A stretch of 64,000 nt of DNA from Wyeomyia smithii (GCF_029784165.1 NC_073694.1:41521006-41585005); one strand, 5' to 3'; counted from the stretch's first letter, positions 31,961 to 43,033 are shown. The notes: a model not told the origin generated them from the letters alone. Translations and numbers: made by a program.

Positions 31961-32519
31961 CACAATAGACACTATTTCAATCAATGGCACAATTTGATCC
32001 TCCAAGTAGCGTGCAATGGCTCATGTTTAACCTAGCACCTCGACTTATTATATTATTGATTTTGGGTGCGTCCAATTCACTCAATCCTATAGCCTGGTCA
32101 CCCTACAATGTGAATGATCACATTTCACACCATCTAAGCAAGAAGCAGCAAATGTTCCGTCATACCCGGCCGGTTGAACTGAAGCCATCGTCGCTGCAAA
32201 TGGTATGCAACAACAACCAACCAACGGCCGGCGAAGGTGAAGGAAAGGCTTAGGCCACTCGGGTGCGAGTGCGAATGGGTGGGTAGGCACTAAGGCACAG
32301 CAACAATGAATGGTTCCTGCGATGCTTGACGGCACTTGCGATCACGAACTTTCAAAGCGTTGCTCTTCTAGGTTGCGAAGGGTTGCTCGTGTCACTGTGC
32401 TGAGCCAGGGGAGCGAAAAAAAAAACACTTGGCGACAGCGGCGGGGTATAGAACATCAGTTGGACTCCTTTTGGCTATCTGGGGGGTTTGAGGAGGCATC
32501 GAGTAGCAAGCGGTCGCCG

Positions 32520-32560
32520 TATAAAAGCTTTTGAGCGGGGTACAGCCGTGCTCAGTTACG
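32520..32560 (+). promoter_or_regulatory. Candidate RNA polymerase II core promoter (TATA plus initiator)
   Basis: TATAAAAG (32520-32527) is followed by a perfect insect initiator TCAGTT (32552-32557). The A (32554) would be the start site, 34 bp after the first T of the box. AGTCGTG, a DPE-like word, lies at 32575-32581, about 6 bp too close for a standard DPE. The region from 32140 to 33180 is distinctly GC-rich compared with the rest of the window. This is the best gene-start candidate seen. Confidence 0.6.
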
Positions 32561-32910
32561 TGTATCTCCGAGATAGTCGTGTGTGTTCACCGTCGCCGCG
32601 GCCGTTTGTTGTTCTCCGTAGACGGGAATCGAGATTTGAACGGTTTGGTCTAATTTTATCTCGCTACGGGCGCGGGGGAATCGGCGCGAAGGTGTGTGTA
32701 TATGTGCAAAAATTGACGAAGAGAGAGAGGATAACGCCTTTGGTGGTACGTTTTGAAAGCGATTGTGCCCCAGAACTTCCACAATTGGGTGTGTCGAAAG
32801 CATATGCTGACCTAGTGCATAACCGATCGAACCGTGGCGACAGTTGTTTGGTGGCAGCTACAGGCGAAGGAAGCAAGTGGTGTGAATCGATCATGATTGG
32901 AATAAAATTG
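32554..32910 (+). other. Candidate first exon downstream of the core promoter
   Basis: From the predicted start at 32554 two splice donors are plausible. AAG|GTGTGT (cut before 32692) would make a purely untranslated exon. TTG|GTATGT (cut before 32911) would include ATG at 32893 encoding MIGIKL in phase 0. Two very short upstream open frames precede that ATG (about 32702 and 32803). The long open frame 32488-33174 (228 codons) starts upstream of the TATA box and has no recognisable domain, so I do not call it as a protein. If this is a first exon, much of the DNA to the right may be intron 1. Confidence 0.4.
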
Positions 32911-33174
32911 GTATGTGAGAAAAATCATCATCTTCATCGTAATAACCATCAACTCTCATATTGGTGCGCGAAAACGGATTATCGTGAATTGGAAAATGTG
33001 CACGGGGAAAAGCTGTTACTCTTGGAAAAAAAAGATTCCAAGGATGGGAAAGCTATTCCATCCGATCTCTTTCCGTGGGTGTGCGGTGATTATGATAATG
33101 GTGCAGTATATATCAAGGTTTGGTCGACCGTAGTAGAATGGTGTGTGACGATAATTACTTTATGTATGGCCTGA

Positions 33175-34312
33175 GAGCAGCCTAATAATGCCTCACCCTG
33201 GCGGCTAGTGTGTGTTGATTCATGTGGTCAAATGAGAATCAGCGGCGATAAATGAACTGAATTCGGAGTTGTTGAGTTGAACGGGAGCAGTTTTACAACT
33301 TTTACTTTTTAGAACGGTGTGCTCTACCTGAAACAGTACTTGAAAGGAATAGAAAAAAACGGATGACTTATTAAGCGTTTTAACAAAGTTGTCCAGCTAC
33401 AAAACCCACAAACTAGGGCAGAGATATTTCAAATATCTTAGTGTTTCACTTATGGTTGTTGGGCAATACGATGCGATTGAAATTGAGTTATAAACATCAT
33501 AAACCCCATTTAGCGTCAAATATGTTTATTGTGATATTGATACGCTCGATAGAATTGGTGGAACAAGCAGATCCCCCCCCCCCCCCCGAAACTAGCATTC
33601 AAAAGTAATAAATGTATTTTCAGGCGGAATAGTATGCCACTCTCAAAGCAACCTCTTTTATTGCTGTAATATTATTCGATAGCCATTCCAATCATACCGA
33701 ATAAACCAATTCTAATCGTAAAAAAATAATAACAGTAGAAAATATTCTACGAAGTGAAAATGAGTGGACCGGAATGTGTGATGTTTGTATGAATTGCATG
33801 TGCTCGTGCATAGGTTGCAGAAAATGTACAGATGATGGTGTTATTGGTTGTTTAATTCGTTCGTTTTTGACCTGACGACAGGGTTGTATCCAAACCTTTT
33901 TCATACCCTATACCCATAATTCGGGTCCCCGTCTAACTGAGGAAATTCGAAGTCAGAGTCTACTCGCTTTACAAAATTAATTGTTTTATTTTTGTTGTTC
34001 TAAGGATTTCGCTGTTGGATTTTCAAACTCAAACATCAATTCATAGATCTCGATCAATTGCTCGATCAATTGCTCAATTGCTCGATAGCTCGAATGTTGT
34101 GTCTCTACTCAACAATTCTCGACCTTTCAATTTTCAAACTAGCGTTTATTTATTTATGATTAACTCTTTATCCCTTACTATCTTTCTCATTCGCACGTAC
34201 TCTTTATCAAATATCTTAAAATAACAATATAGTTCACTCTCTAATTTCCCATATATTTCCGTAAGGACAGACAGGGAACACCCCCTCTTGTGGTGAAAAA
34301 GGTAACTTAACT
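33175..34312. other. Unassigned DNA with a poly(C) run and a small ATTGCTCGATC tandem
   Basis: A run of 15 C stands at 33573-33587. At about 34049-34095 the words 'tcgatcaattgc' and 'ctcgatcaattgctc' repeat in tandem. No coding signal recognised. Confidence 0.5.
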
Positions 34313-34317
34313 CATTG

Positions 34318-35016
34318 CACAGTGGTACAGTAAGGCAATTTATGCGGACATAAGCTTTTCGTTGCGATTTTGGTTTGCGATTTAAAGCCATAGTTTTTGT
34401 AAAAAGTTGTTTCTTATACATAGTCCTCTATTTATGTGCGAATGAAAATTAGGGTGGTCCTTAAATCAACGAAATAAAAACAAACTAACTTGGTTTTATT
34501 TGCATAAATAATTGTAAACCAACTAAGTCTAAGCCTTTTCGCTCTATTTTTCAATTCAAATTTAAAAACAAAGTTTTCTTCGGTAACTTTAATCAAAAAT
34601 ACGCCAATTTTGACGAAAAAACATTGTCGATATATTGTACAGATGGACTCTTCACTATTTCGTTTTTAAAAATAGGCCCTTTTGATATATTGATGTTTCC
34701 GTTTAGGGCAAATATAAATAATTTTTTTTTGTATCATATGAAAGAACAAATATTGTATAAATATTGTGAAGAAATACCGAAATTTGCTTAAAATTAGTTG
34801 ATCTACAACTGTGCCGATGAATGTATACATTTATATCTGCAAATAAAAAAGTTAGTATTTTTATTTAGTCGATTTCAGGACCACTCTAATTTTCATTTGC
34901 ACATAAGAAATAGACTAAATATAAGAGACAAGTTCTTAGAAAAAATTTTACTCTAAAACCACAAAATCGCATCGAAAAACTCATGTCCGCCTACATTGCC
35001 TTACTGTACCACTGTG
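34318..35016. mobile_element. Transib-like non-autonomous element, 699 bp, 5-bp TSD
   Basis: Both ends begin CACAGTGGTACAGTAAGGCA. The inverted similarity continues past 'gcggacat' and 'gcgattttg', and a second inverted block (about 34434-34465 against 34875-34905, 'gaaaattagggtggtcct') lies further in. CATTG flanks both ends exactly (34313-34317 and 35017-35021). A 5-bp duplication with CACWRTG-type termini is the Transib signature; the first seven bases equal the V(D)J heptamer CACAGTG. No transposase is encoded. The target is less GC-rich than usual for Transib, and another superfamily is possible. Confidence 0.7.
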
Positions 35017-35021
35017 CATTG

Positions 35022-35780
35022 TTGTTGAATTTCTGTGAGCGTGTGACCGACATATTCACACACGAAACTGAATTTACTCAATTTTAGATTTAGTTGACTC
35101 AATTTCATACTTTCACAGAAAAAAAATATGTTGCAGATTTCATGCGTATATTGTTGGTATGTAAAACTAACGCCATTCCGGGAGTTAAATATTGATAATA
35201 TAATGTGATGTAGCTTATCGAGGCACTAAGAAGAAATATTCAAATAATCAGGCCATGACGTGTAAATGGTAAACTAATCCCAAGTTGCTATATACGTGGT
35301 TCCCTGTGTAACTTCACTAGCTCAGATCCATCACGGAAAGCAACTACGAAATGTGCGGCCGTCAAGCTCAAGCTCAATGATCAGCCCACGAAGTGTACAA
35401 TTAAATGAAGGTTTCAATTACTCGTGGAGAAGATAAAAGGAGAAACCGCACAATGGTTGTCAATAGTCGTATATGGTTGTTGTGCAACTTTTAGCTTAGA
35501 TAACACTTGAATGTTCTATCAATTTAACAATTTAAGCATGGATACATATAATGTTGTAATTGGTTTAAAAGCTTTATTATATTATATATAAAAGATGTTC
35601 AACAAAACAAACATAATTAGTGATAACATCTGTTATGCAAAAACTATTATTTAATGTTTAGTTTTCTTCGCTTTGAAATTTTTTTTTTGTTTTTTTTATC
35701 CATCCAAATTTTTTGCTTTCGAGTTCTAATCTTCGTATTAATCACTTGCAGCTTTGCTTTAACCAGCATATTTATGTATT
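35022..35780. other. Unassigned AT-rich DNA
   Basis: No coding or repeat signal recognised. Confidence 0.35.
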
Positions 35781-35782
35781 TA

Positions 35783-37115
35783 CTAGCTGACCCGGCAAAC
35801 TTCGTCCCGCCTATTTTTGTGTTTAATTTAATAATTTTCAACATTCCAAATTCATTGATTTCTTGCGATTTGTTTATATCGTTTGAAATTATTGGTCGTA
35901 GTATTCGACTGTTTTCCAGAAGTTGCCATCTTACAATTCAAAATGGTGTCTGAGGTCAATTTTTAGCTCCATGCATCCTTCTGGTTAAAGAAACACTCAT
36001 ATTGGGTGGTATTTGGTCACTTTAGGCTATTTTCCAGAAACCGGAAGTCACCACCCTGGATTTTAAAATGGCATTTGGAGACAATTTCTGGCCCCTGAGC
36101 GTCATTCTGGTTTAAGAAACACCAATAATAGGTGTTATTTAGTCATTTTCGGCTGTTTTCCAGAAACCGGGAGTCACCATCTTAGAATTCAAAATGGTGT
36201 CTGTGGTCGATTCTAGCTCCTGCGTATCATTCTGGTATCGAAGCATCTCACATTGGATGGAAATCGGCCGGTTGAAGAAATACCCATATTGGGTGGTATT
36301 TGGTCATTTACGGCAGTTTCCCATTCACCGGAGGTCGTCATCTTACAATTCATAATGTTGTCTGAGGTCGATTTGTAGCTTCAGTGCATCATAACAATCC
36401 CGGAAATACCCATAATGAGTGTTATTTGGTCTTCTGCCACTGTTGTTTAGGAACCGGAAGTCGCCATATTGGATTTCAAAATGGCATTTGGAGACAATTT
36501 CTGGCCTCTGAGCATCATTCTGGTCGAAGAAACACCCATATTTGATTGTTTTTGGGTCATTTTCGGCAGTTTTCCAGTCACCAAAAGTCGCCATTTTACA
36601 ATTCAAAATGTTGTCTGAGGTCGATTTGTGGTTTCAGTGCATCATCACGATTTCAGAAATACCCATATTGGGTGATATTTGGTCATATCTCACTGTTTCT
36701 TAGAAACCGGAAGTCGCCATCTTGGATTTCAAAATGGTATTCAGAGACAATTTCTGGCCTCTGAGCGTCATTCTGGTTGAAGAAACATCCATATTAGGTG
36801 GTATTTGGTCATTTTCGTCTCTTTTCCAGTCACTGGAAGTCGCCATCTCACAATTCAAAATGTTGTCTGAGGTCGATTTGTGGCTTCAGTGCATCATAAC
36901 AATCACGGAAATACCCATATTTGGTCATTTGCTGCTGTTTTTCAGAAACCGGAAGTCGCCATCTTGGATTTCCAACTGGCATTTGGAGACAATTTCTGGT
37001 CTCTGAGCGTCATTCTAGTTAAAAAACACTCATATTAGGTGGTATTTGGTCATTTTCGGCAGTTTTCCAGACACCGGAAGTCGCCATTTTACAACTCAAA
37101 ATATTGTCGGAGGTC
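35783..37115 (+). repeat. R4 dimeric tandem array (~245-bp units of two ~122-bp halves)
   Basis: The array is introduced by 'ctagctgacccggcaaactt' then 'cgtcccgcc', a widely dispersed insect repeat start. Alternating half-units carry either 'catcttggatttcaaaatgg' plus 'ggagacaatttctggcctct', or 'ccattttacaattcaaaatg' plus 'gtctgaggtcgatttgtgg'. The word 'gcgtcattctgg' recurs near 36510, 36757 and 36998, giving periods of 247 and 241 bp. Single diverged copies occur at 22995 (plus) and 38355 (minus). Confidence 0.85.
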
Positions 37116-37249
37116 GACAAACGTACAAACCGTGGAACACCACCCATGGATTGCCTCATACATAGGCGAACTTTATTATTATAAAATATTCGGCCGAGTC
37201 CACTTCAGAATAAAATGTGCATTTTTTTCAGTGTACCCATTAGGGTAAT

Positions 37250-38090
37250 ATTATTGTTAAAAGTTACTCTTTTTCGCATGTCGTGTAGAACAAAATCAGA
37301 AATGGCGCACCTAGCGGTCGAAAAGGTGACTAACGCTTCTGTCATTTTCAATTTGTCTTCATAATTTCACGTAAGTGAACTATATTGGTATTTAAGATAT
37401 TTGTCTTTATTCTCTCTCTGTCTTTGTGCGATCTATATTTTCCATGTTCTGCAAATCTGTTTTTCTGTCAATCGCTCTTTGGTCTCTTTTCTAACTCCGT
37501 CACCGTTCCATTCTTTCTCTTGTTACATTGTTATTTACTTTGCGAAGAAAACTTTCTGTGTTGAGTAAAACGCGTGTTAAGTTTTTAATCGGTTAGTTTC
37601 GGCACTGTCGAGAATTTCTATCAATTTCTGGTACAAATCAATATAAAATATATAAACATATGCTATTTCACTCATTCTCTGTCTGCTTCTTACGCCGTCC
37701 GTTTTAATCTTATTCTATTTTTCTTTCTTATTTTTCCAATTGCTCTTTTTCGCACGTCCTTGTTCTTTTTTTCATACTATATTTATTTTTCTTACTCTCT
37801 CTTTTCCACATTTTCCCTTCAGTTTTCTCTCATTCATTTGTTGTTTTTTTCATCTCACAACCTCTTTCTTTCTCATACTCTCTATTTTATTTACATATTC
37901 TATTTATTTTTCACAGTTTTGTTATTTTTTAAATTCTTTCACACGCAGTTAGGATTTTGTTCTTCCTGTATTAACTGAGTTCCTTTCATTAGCATAATCG
38001 AATTCTTCTTTAAGCATAAAATTTTCGTGAATGGAAATTATCTATCTTTCGATCACTTTTGAATGTTCAAGCCAAAATCATCGATATTTT
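37250..38090 (+). repeat. Pyrimidine-rich (TTCTCTC-like) segment of the palindrome/U family
   Basis: This is mostly C/T on the plus strand ('tctctctgtctttgtgcgatc', 'ttctttctcatactctc'). Comparable pyrimidine-rich segments lie at 39100-39230, 40500-40620, 43690-44260 and 46460-46690, each near the palindrome or U-block copies, so they are probably parts of one repeat family. The long Phe/Leu/Ser frames here are compositional. Confidence 0.6.
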
Positions 38091-38094
38091 CCGG

Positions 38095-38335
38095 CTGTTA
38101 TTTATATTTTACGCCTCACGGCAATATTCTGAAGTACCGAAAACATTGCGAGTGTCACGAAAATTGTCCAATTTCAAATACTAAAAACTGAGTCAGTTTT
38201 CCACGGATAATTGGCTAATTTCTCACCAAATTGCGGAAAATTGTAATTTAATGGTACTTACCATTGAACTATTAAAAAATGAAGAGGCTTGTTTTGAAAG
38301 CAGATTTCGACCAATCGGAGTTGTTAGAAAACCTA
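38095..38335 (+). promoter_or_regulatory. U-block copy, diverged, without TATA
   Basis: Recognisable by 'gtccaatttcaaatactaaa', 'ccattgaactattaaaaaat' and 'gaggcttgttttgaaagcaga'. The CCAAT-like box appears in the opposite sense (GACCAATCGG). No TATATAAG follows. Probably a dead copy. Confidence 0.5.
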
Positions 38336-38354
38336 AATATAATCCAATATGGGT

Positions 38355-38460
38355 GTATTCAAAACCAGGATGGTACTAAAGTCATCGACCTCAGACACCA
38401 TTTTGAAGTTCAAGATGGTGACTTCCGGTTTATGTGCAGTCAAAAATGACCACATACCGC
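38355..38460 (-). repeat. R4 half-unit copy, minus strand, interrupted by a SINE
   Basis: Contains 'cgacctcagacaccatttt' and 'caagatggtgacttccggtt', the reverse complement of R4 words. The SINE at 38469 splits it; R4-like sequence resumes at 38700 ('acagcctaaatcgg'). Confidence 0.65.
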
Positions 38461-38468
38461 CTAGTATG

Positions 38469-38691
38469 CAAAGCAAAGCAAAGCCTTGGTGCTACATTCC
38501 AATTCGGAACTTGACCTTCTGTTAACTATACACAGACTTGGCAGCCAACCGTTAAGTGTACAGGACAATTGCGGGGCTAGCGCTACGATTCTACTGACAC
38601 TAACAGTCTCTCCCGAGACAAGACTCGAACCTACGACGACTGGCTTGTTAGGTCAGCATCGTACCTCGAGACCAGCTGGGGATGAAGTATA
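38469..38691 (-). mobile_element. tRNA-derived SINE, minus strand, second copy
   Basis: Same family as 3092-3310: box A-like TGGTCTCGAGG, box B GGTTCGAGTCT and a TTTGC-repeat tail. TAGTATG flanks it (38462-38468 and 38692-38698). The insertion is within an R4-like copy. Confidence 0.87.
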
Positions 38692-39228
38692 TAGTATGAA
38701 AACAGCCTAAATCGGACCCAGGACGCTATTTAGAAGTTGTAAATCGACCCCAGTTGCCATTTAGAATATCCTAAGGGATGCTACATTATTTTTAGAAAGT
38801 TGTTTTATTAGTTTTATGAAAGTGACGAACATAAACATATTGATCGGAGACGAAGACTGGAATCGAGTAATCTTCTGATTCTTAACATATTTACATGGAT
38901 TCTTTATCATCTTTTAAATTCATTCTCAAGTTGCGGATTACCTGTTAATCCGGTTTCCTTTTTATCGATTTTTCATGGTGGGATTTGGAGATGTTTAGAC
39001 TAATACCATAAAAAATCACTTATTTATCTTGAAACAATTTCCGATCGTTTCATTCAAAGTTTAGTAAGTTATTGTTTACTGACTAGGTCCATCTTATGTT
39101 AGTTTCTTGTTATTTCTCTTCCTGTTCTCAATTTTTTTTTCTTATACTTTCTCTTTCATTACAATTGCAAACTCTCATATTCACCTTTTTCTTTACAAAC
39201 ACAAACTTCATATCTGTCGATCATTTCT

Positions 39229-39888
39229 ATTTATTTCTATCTCTATCTCTATCTCTATCTCTATCTCTATCTCTATCTCTATCTCTATCTCTATCTCTAT
39301 CTCTATCTCTATCTCTATCTCTATCTCTATCTCTATCTCTATCTCTATCTCTATCTCTATCTCTATCTCTATCTCTATCTCTATCTCTATTTCTGTCTCT
39401 ATCTCTATCTCTATCTCTATTTCTATCTCTATCTCTATCTCTATCTCTATCTCTATCTCTATCTCTATCTCTATCTCTATCTCTATCTCTATCTCTATCT
39501 CTATCTCTATCTCTATCTCTATCTCCATCTCCATCTCCATCTCTATCTCTATCTCTATCTCTATCTCTATCTCTATCTCTATCTCTATCTCTATCTCTAT
39601 CTCTATCTCTATCTCTCTCTCTATCTCTATCTTTATCTCTATCTCTATCTCTATCTCTATCTCTATCTCTATCTCTATCTCTATCTCTATCTCTATCTCT
39701 ATCTCTATCTCTATCTCTATCTCTATCTCTATCTCTATCTCTATCTCTATCTCTATCTCTATCTCTATCTCTATCTCTATCTCTATCTCTATCTCTATCT
39801 CTATCTCTATCTCTATCTCTATCTCTATCTCTATCTCTATCTCTATCTCTATCTCTATCTCTATCTCTATCTCTATCTCTATCTCTCT
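39229..39888 (+). repeat. Hexamer microsatellite (TCTATC)n, about 660 bp
   Basis: An almost pure TATCTC hexamer array of roughly 110 units with a few variants (TTCTGT, CCATCT x3, CTCTCT, TTTATC). The period of six gives open frames of (Ser-Leu)n, (Ser-Ile)n and (Glu-Ile)n in several frames on both strands, none of which is a gene. Confidence 0.97.
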
Positions 39889-39899
39889 TTTAACAATTT

Positions 39900-40632
39900 T
39901 CCCTCTCTCATTCTCCCTCTCTCTCTCTTCATCTTTTTTTTTCTCTCCTTCCTTGTCTTTTTAATATTTTTGTTTCTTTTGACAATTTTTTTATTGTTTA
40001 GGCAACAGTGTGCAGTTTCAGTAGAATGAAAAAGATTGCTTAAAAGTGAGTTTTTCTGAAAATTTCAATTTAAAATTATATTTTGATGTTGTTTTTTTGT
40101 TTCGAAAGTGCATTTTTTTCTAGAAGTACAAAATAATTTTGCCAAAGTAATTTTATCAATAAAATACACCGTCCTTGAAAGTTATAACCTGTATGTTGTT
40201 AATTTTTTATTATTAGGCAACTATAAAGTTTTTGGAATAAATAATTTTAGTTGTCTTGTGTTTTGTTTTACTTGAAAAAGTTTTTTTTCGTGATGCATAT
40301 TTTTTTCAAAAAGATAAAATTATCATTTGTAGCGTTGCCGAAGACGTCACTCCAATCAAACAAACCGTTCTAGCTTTAAAAGTATTTTTTCTTTTAGAAT
40401 TGGTCGTGATTAAAAATGAAATATCAATTGTTTCATCTAGATCATAATTGACAATTTAAAAAGCATAATAAAATTGGAAGAATTTGCTATGGAATTGCTC
40501 CCTTGTTCTCCATTCTCTCTCATCTTACTACCTTTTTTCGCTCTAACACTCTTTCCCTCTACCAGTTGCATTCTTGCTTTTCATTCCTACCCATCACGCT
40601 GCAGCTACGTTCTTTCTTACACTATATCTTTT
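39900..40632. other. T-rich unassigned DNA
   Basis: No coding signal recognised. Pyrimidine-rich near 40500-40620, probably the tail of the palindrome/U repeat family. Confidence 0.35.
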
Positions 40633-40669
40633 GACGTAGAACTACGTTTTTCTTTAGCCTACCGCATAG

Positions 40670-40978
40670 GGATGTAAATAGGAAAACTATTAACGAAAAG
40701 GGGACGAAATATGTCCCTTTTTAAATACTTATAAATCGGTTTGTTTTCAACCGATTTCCTTCATTTTTGCAGCAATTGTTTGGAAAATTATACACGCATC
40801 CACCCAAATGTAGAAAATTGTTGATTGATTATGCAAACTATTGTACTATTGATAATTGTCAAGCCTTGTTTAAACGAAAATTACGTGCTCTGATTGGTCG
40901 TTATATGATTGCTTCCCAATCACGGTCGACAGAATCATATACCTTGCAATTGAAAACATGCTATTTGGCCTATATAGG
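40670..40978 (+). promoter_or_regulatory. U block 3: promoter-like module
   Basis: Begins 'agggatgtaaatagg' after the palindrome. It holds GATTGGTC (40892-40899) and TATATAGG (40971-40978), 79 bp apart as in U1, although the TATA box has a G in place of the last A. Confidence 0.58.
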
Positions 40979-41830
40979 AACCTGTTTCAGCCGAAGCCGC
41001 TCATAATAGTTCTGGACAGCGACAACAGCAGTCGTCCTTCCTTAGCAGCAGCACTAGCCCTGTGGTTGGTCACCACGTCTCAGGAGCAGCGCGGTTCTTC
41101 TCAGCGTGCCTCGCCAGACTGCCATTATTCCCCCGTGTTAGGGCAGCATGAAAATCGTCATCACCAAATCCAATTTTGAACAGCAAAATGCCTTTTTTCA
41201 AGGCAATTAACTAAGTCATAGAAAGTTAATAATTTTTGACAACGTAAGCAAGCATTCTGTGCGGATTCTAGCAGTTAGAGCTGTCGCGGCCGTCTAATTT
41301 ACAGAAGGTGAAATAGCTTCCACAGTGCATGTTGTCCGTGTATCTTAGCTCCCCCACTGTTGGGGCAGCACAAAGATTACGATCAGCAACCGATTTTGAA
41401 CAGCAAAATGCCTTTTTTCAAGGCAAATAAACAAGTAATTGAAGGGTGAAAATTTCCTAGCATCAACACAAGCAAACATTCTTCGCGGGATCCTAGCAAT
41501 CAAATTCTGTTGTAGTTTATTTAGTTAATACCCCCACTGTTGGGACAGCACAAAGGCTGCAATCAACATAACCGATTTTGAATAACAAACTGTCCTGTTA
41601 GAACGCATTCACAAAGGCAGTTAATTCGAATATGCAGAGCTAATATGAAGTCGATTCAATCAATCAGCATTAACAAAATTTCGTCGTTTCCCAGCTGCCA
41701 AGTTGCAACATGATGCAACACGCAACAACGAGCAAACGAAATCGCTTGATGTTACAAACCGCAATAAAATACGGGTTAAAACCGTTGCGTGTGTGAGAGC
41801 ACCATCGGTGTTTATTCGCTGGAAACAAAT
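40971..41830 (+). repeat. Promoter-array unit 3, with two intact stem-loops
   Basis: Homologous to units 1 and 2 up to the point matching about 18008, after which the sequences part. Stem-loops TGCCTT-TTTTC-AAGGCA stand at 41189-41205 and 41409-41425; a degenerate third lies near 41591. Hairpin-like CCCCCACTGTTGGGGCAGC words precede them. Confidence 0.75.
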
Positions 41831-42074
41831 ATCGAATGCGAATTGTGGAATAATTCGTCTAAAGAATATTAGAGAATTAGACAACTGAACTGAAAGGCGT
41901 GGCCCATTACGTAGCACCCTTCGGCTGTAAAAGAGTGTTTCTGGGAAAACTAGCTACATTCATTAGTCGGAAGGTGAGCTGGATGGACCGTCCACAACGT
42001 TGACAGCAGTAGAAGCAGATACTGCACTCAGAAGTAACAGCGGGTTGCGCCTGTGGCTGCCTTCAAATAAATAA

Positions 42075-42425
42075 ATCACTTGCGCTGTGGTTGGTCACCA
42101 TGTCTCAGTAGCAGCGCGGTTCTTCTCAGCATGCCTCGCCAGACTGCCATTATTCCCCCACTGTTGGGGCAGCATAAAGATCGTCATCACCAAATCCAAT
42201 TTTGAACAGCAAAATGCCTTTTTTCAATTTTTGACAACGTAAGCAAGCATTCTGTGCGGATTCTAGCAGTTACATCTGTCGCGGCCGTCTAATTTACAGA
42301 AGGTGAAATAGCTTCCACAGTGCATGTTGTCCGTGCATCTTAACTCCCCCACTGTTGGGGCAGCACAAAGGTTGCGATCAGCAACCGATTTTGAACAATA
42401 AAATGCCTTTTTCAAGGCAAAAAAA
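42075..42425 (+). repeat. Partial duplicate of the array unit, with one intact stem-loop
   Basis: Repeats 41060-41425. One stem-loop is destroyed by a 34-bp deletion at about 42215. The other is intact (TGCCTT-TTTC-AAGGCA, 42404-42419), with exactly the TTTC loop of the histone-type consensus. Confidence 0.7.
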
Positions 42426-42721
42426 AAAAACAAAAAATATTGTGAATACTATAAGGATTGATGCCGTGGTGACGATTTGGGATATTGCTTAGTTGAAATG
42501 ATGGGATAATAGATGAATGGGTTGATGGATATGGGATTTCCCATAACCACGTGAAGGTTCCCGACCACAGACATAAATTTCGTACTCAGCACGGCACAAA
42601 ATGTGAAAATGGTCTTTTACTCCAAGTAGTGCAGTATTACTTTGTAGTGTTGTGTTATTCTCGTACGATAGACTCCCAGCCTTTATTGAGAAATCAATCA
42701 AAAGTTTAGTAGTGAAGTAAG

Positions 42722-43033
42722 ATGTCAAAGTATATGAACACCAAAAACAAGCGTGATGCTCGAAAACGCGCGAAGAACCTGCAAGAAGGAAGTGCGTCGA
42801 AGAAACCAAGAACCAGTACTGAGCGTTTTCGGTCCCTGCGAGCCAGAGTGGCAGCAGACGGCGGTGAAGCGAGTTCAACCATTGGTTGGGACGCCGGTGA
42901 AGGGCCTTCTACTCGAGATAGGAGGAATTTAACAATTTTTACAAAGCATCAACTTTTATCGAATACTTTTATCGAATCTGGAAAATCACTTCATTTTCGC
43001 ATCTTTGTTAAAGTAAAAAATGGTGACGTTTAA
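42722..43033 (+). CDS. Hypothetical small basic protein, 103 aa
   Basis: An uninterrupted frame starts 'MSKYMNTKNKRDARKRAKNL'. The N-terminal third is strongly basic, with a bipartite nuclear-localisation-like pattern (KNKRDARKRAKN ... KKPR). The middle is rich in Arg, Ala, Gly and Glu. The end (from about residue 72) is less charged. Composition is less AT-biased than the flanks, which argues mildly for coding. It lies inside the second promoter array, about 1.75 kb after its TATA box. No family recognised. It could be the first exon of a mobile-element protein or a chance frame. Confidence 0.3.
   Translation: MSKYMNTKNKRDARKRAKNLQEGSASKKPRTSTERFRSLRARVAADGGEASSTIGWDAGEGPSTRDRRNLTIFTKHQLLSNTFIESGKSLHFRIFVKVKNGDV

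Noticed and set aside
32087..32335. 82-codon minus-strand frame and 89-codon plus-strand frame upstream of the promoter candidate
   Set aside because: They overlap each other in GC-rich DNA and neither shows a recognisable domain. They may lie in regulatory sequence.
35783..37115. CRISPR-like or clustered array
   Set aside because: Units are adjacent dimers without unique spacers, in a eukaryotic context; this is a tandem repeat. The same applies to 62625-64000.
37740..37978. Two overlapping Phe/Leu/Ser-rich frames resembling membrane proteins
   Set aside because: Pyrimidine-rich DNA yields such frames in every phase. The same happens at 43658-43933 and 46454-46737.
39096..39964. Open frames of 265 and 285 codons, plus a 110-codon minus-strand frame
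   Set aside because: They are translations of the TATCTC hexamer array (Ser-Leu, Ser-Ile, Glu-Ile repeats) in several frames at once.
20238..42419. Histone genes, suggested by histone-like stem-loops and CCAAT/TATA spacing
   Set aside because: No histone-like protein sequence was found in any frame near the stem-loops. The outermost stem pair is T-A, not the G-C of the histone consensus.
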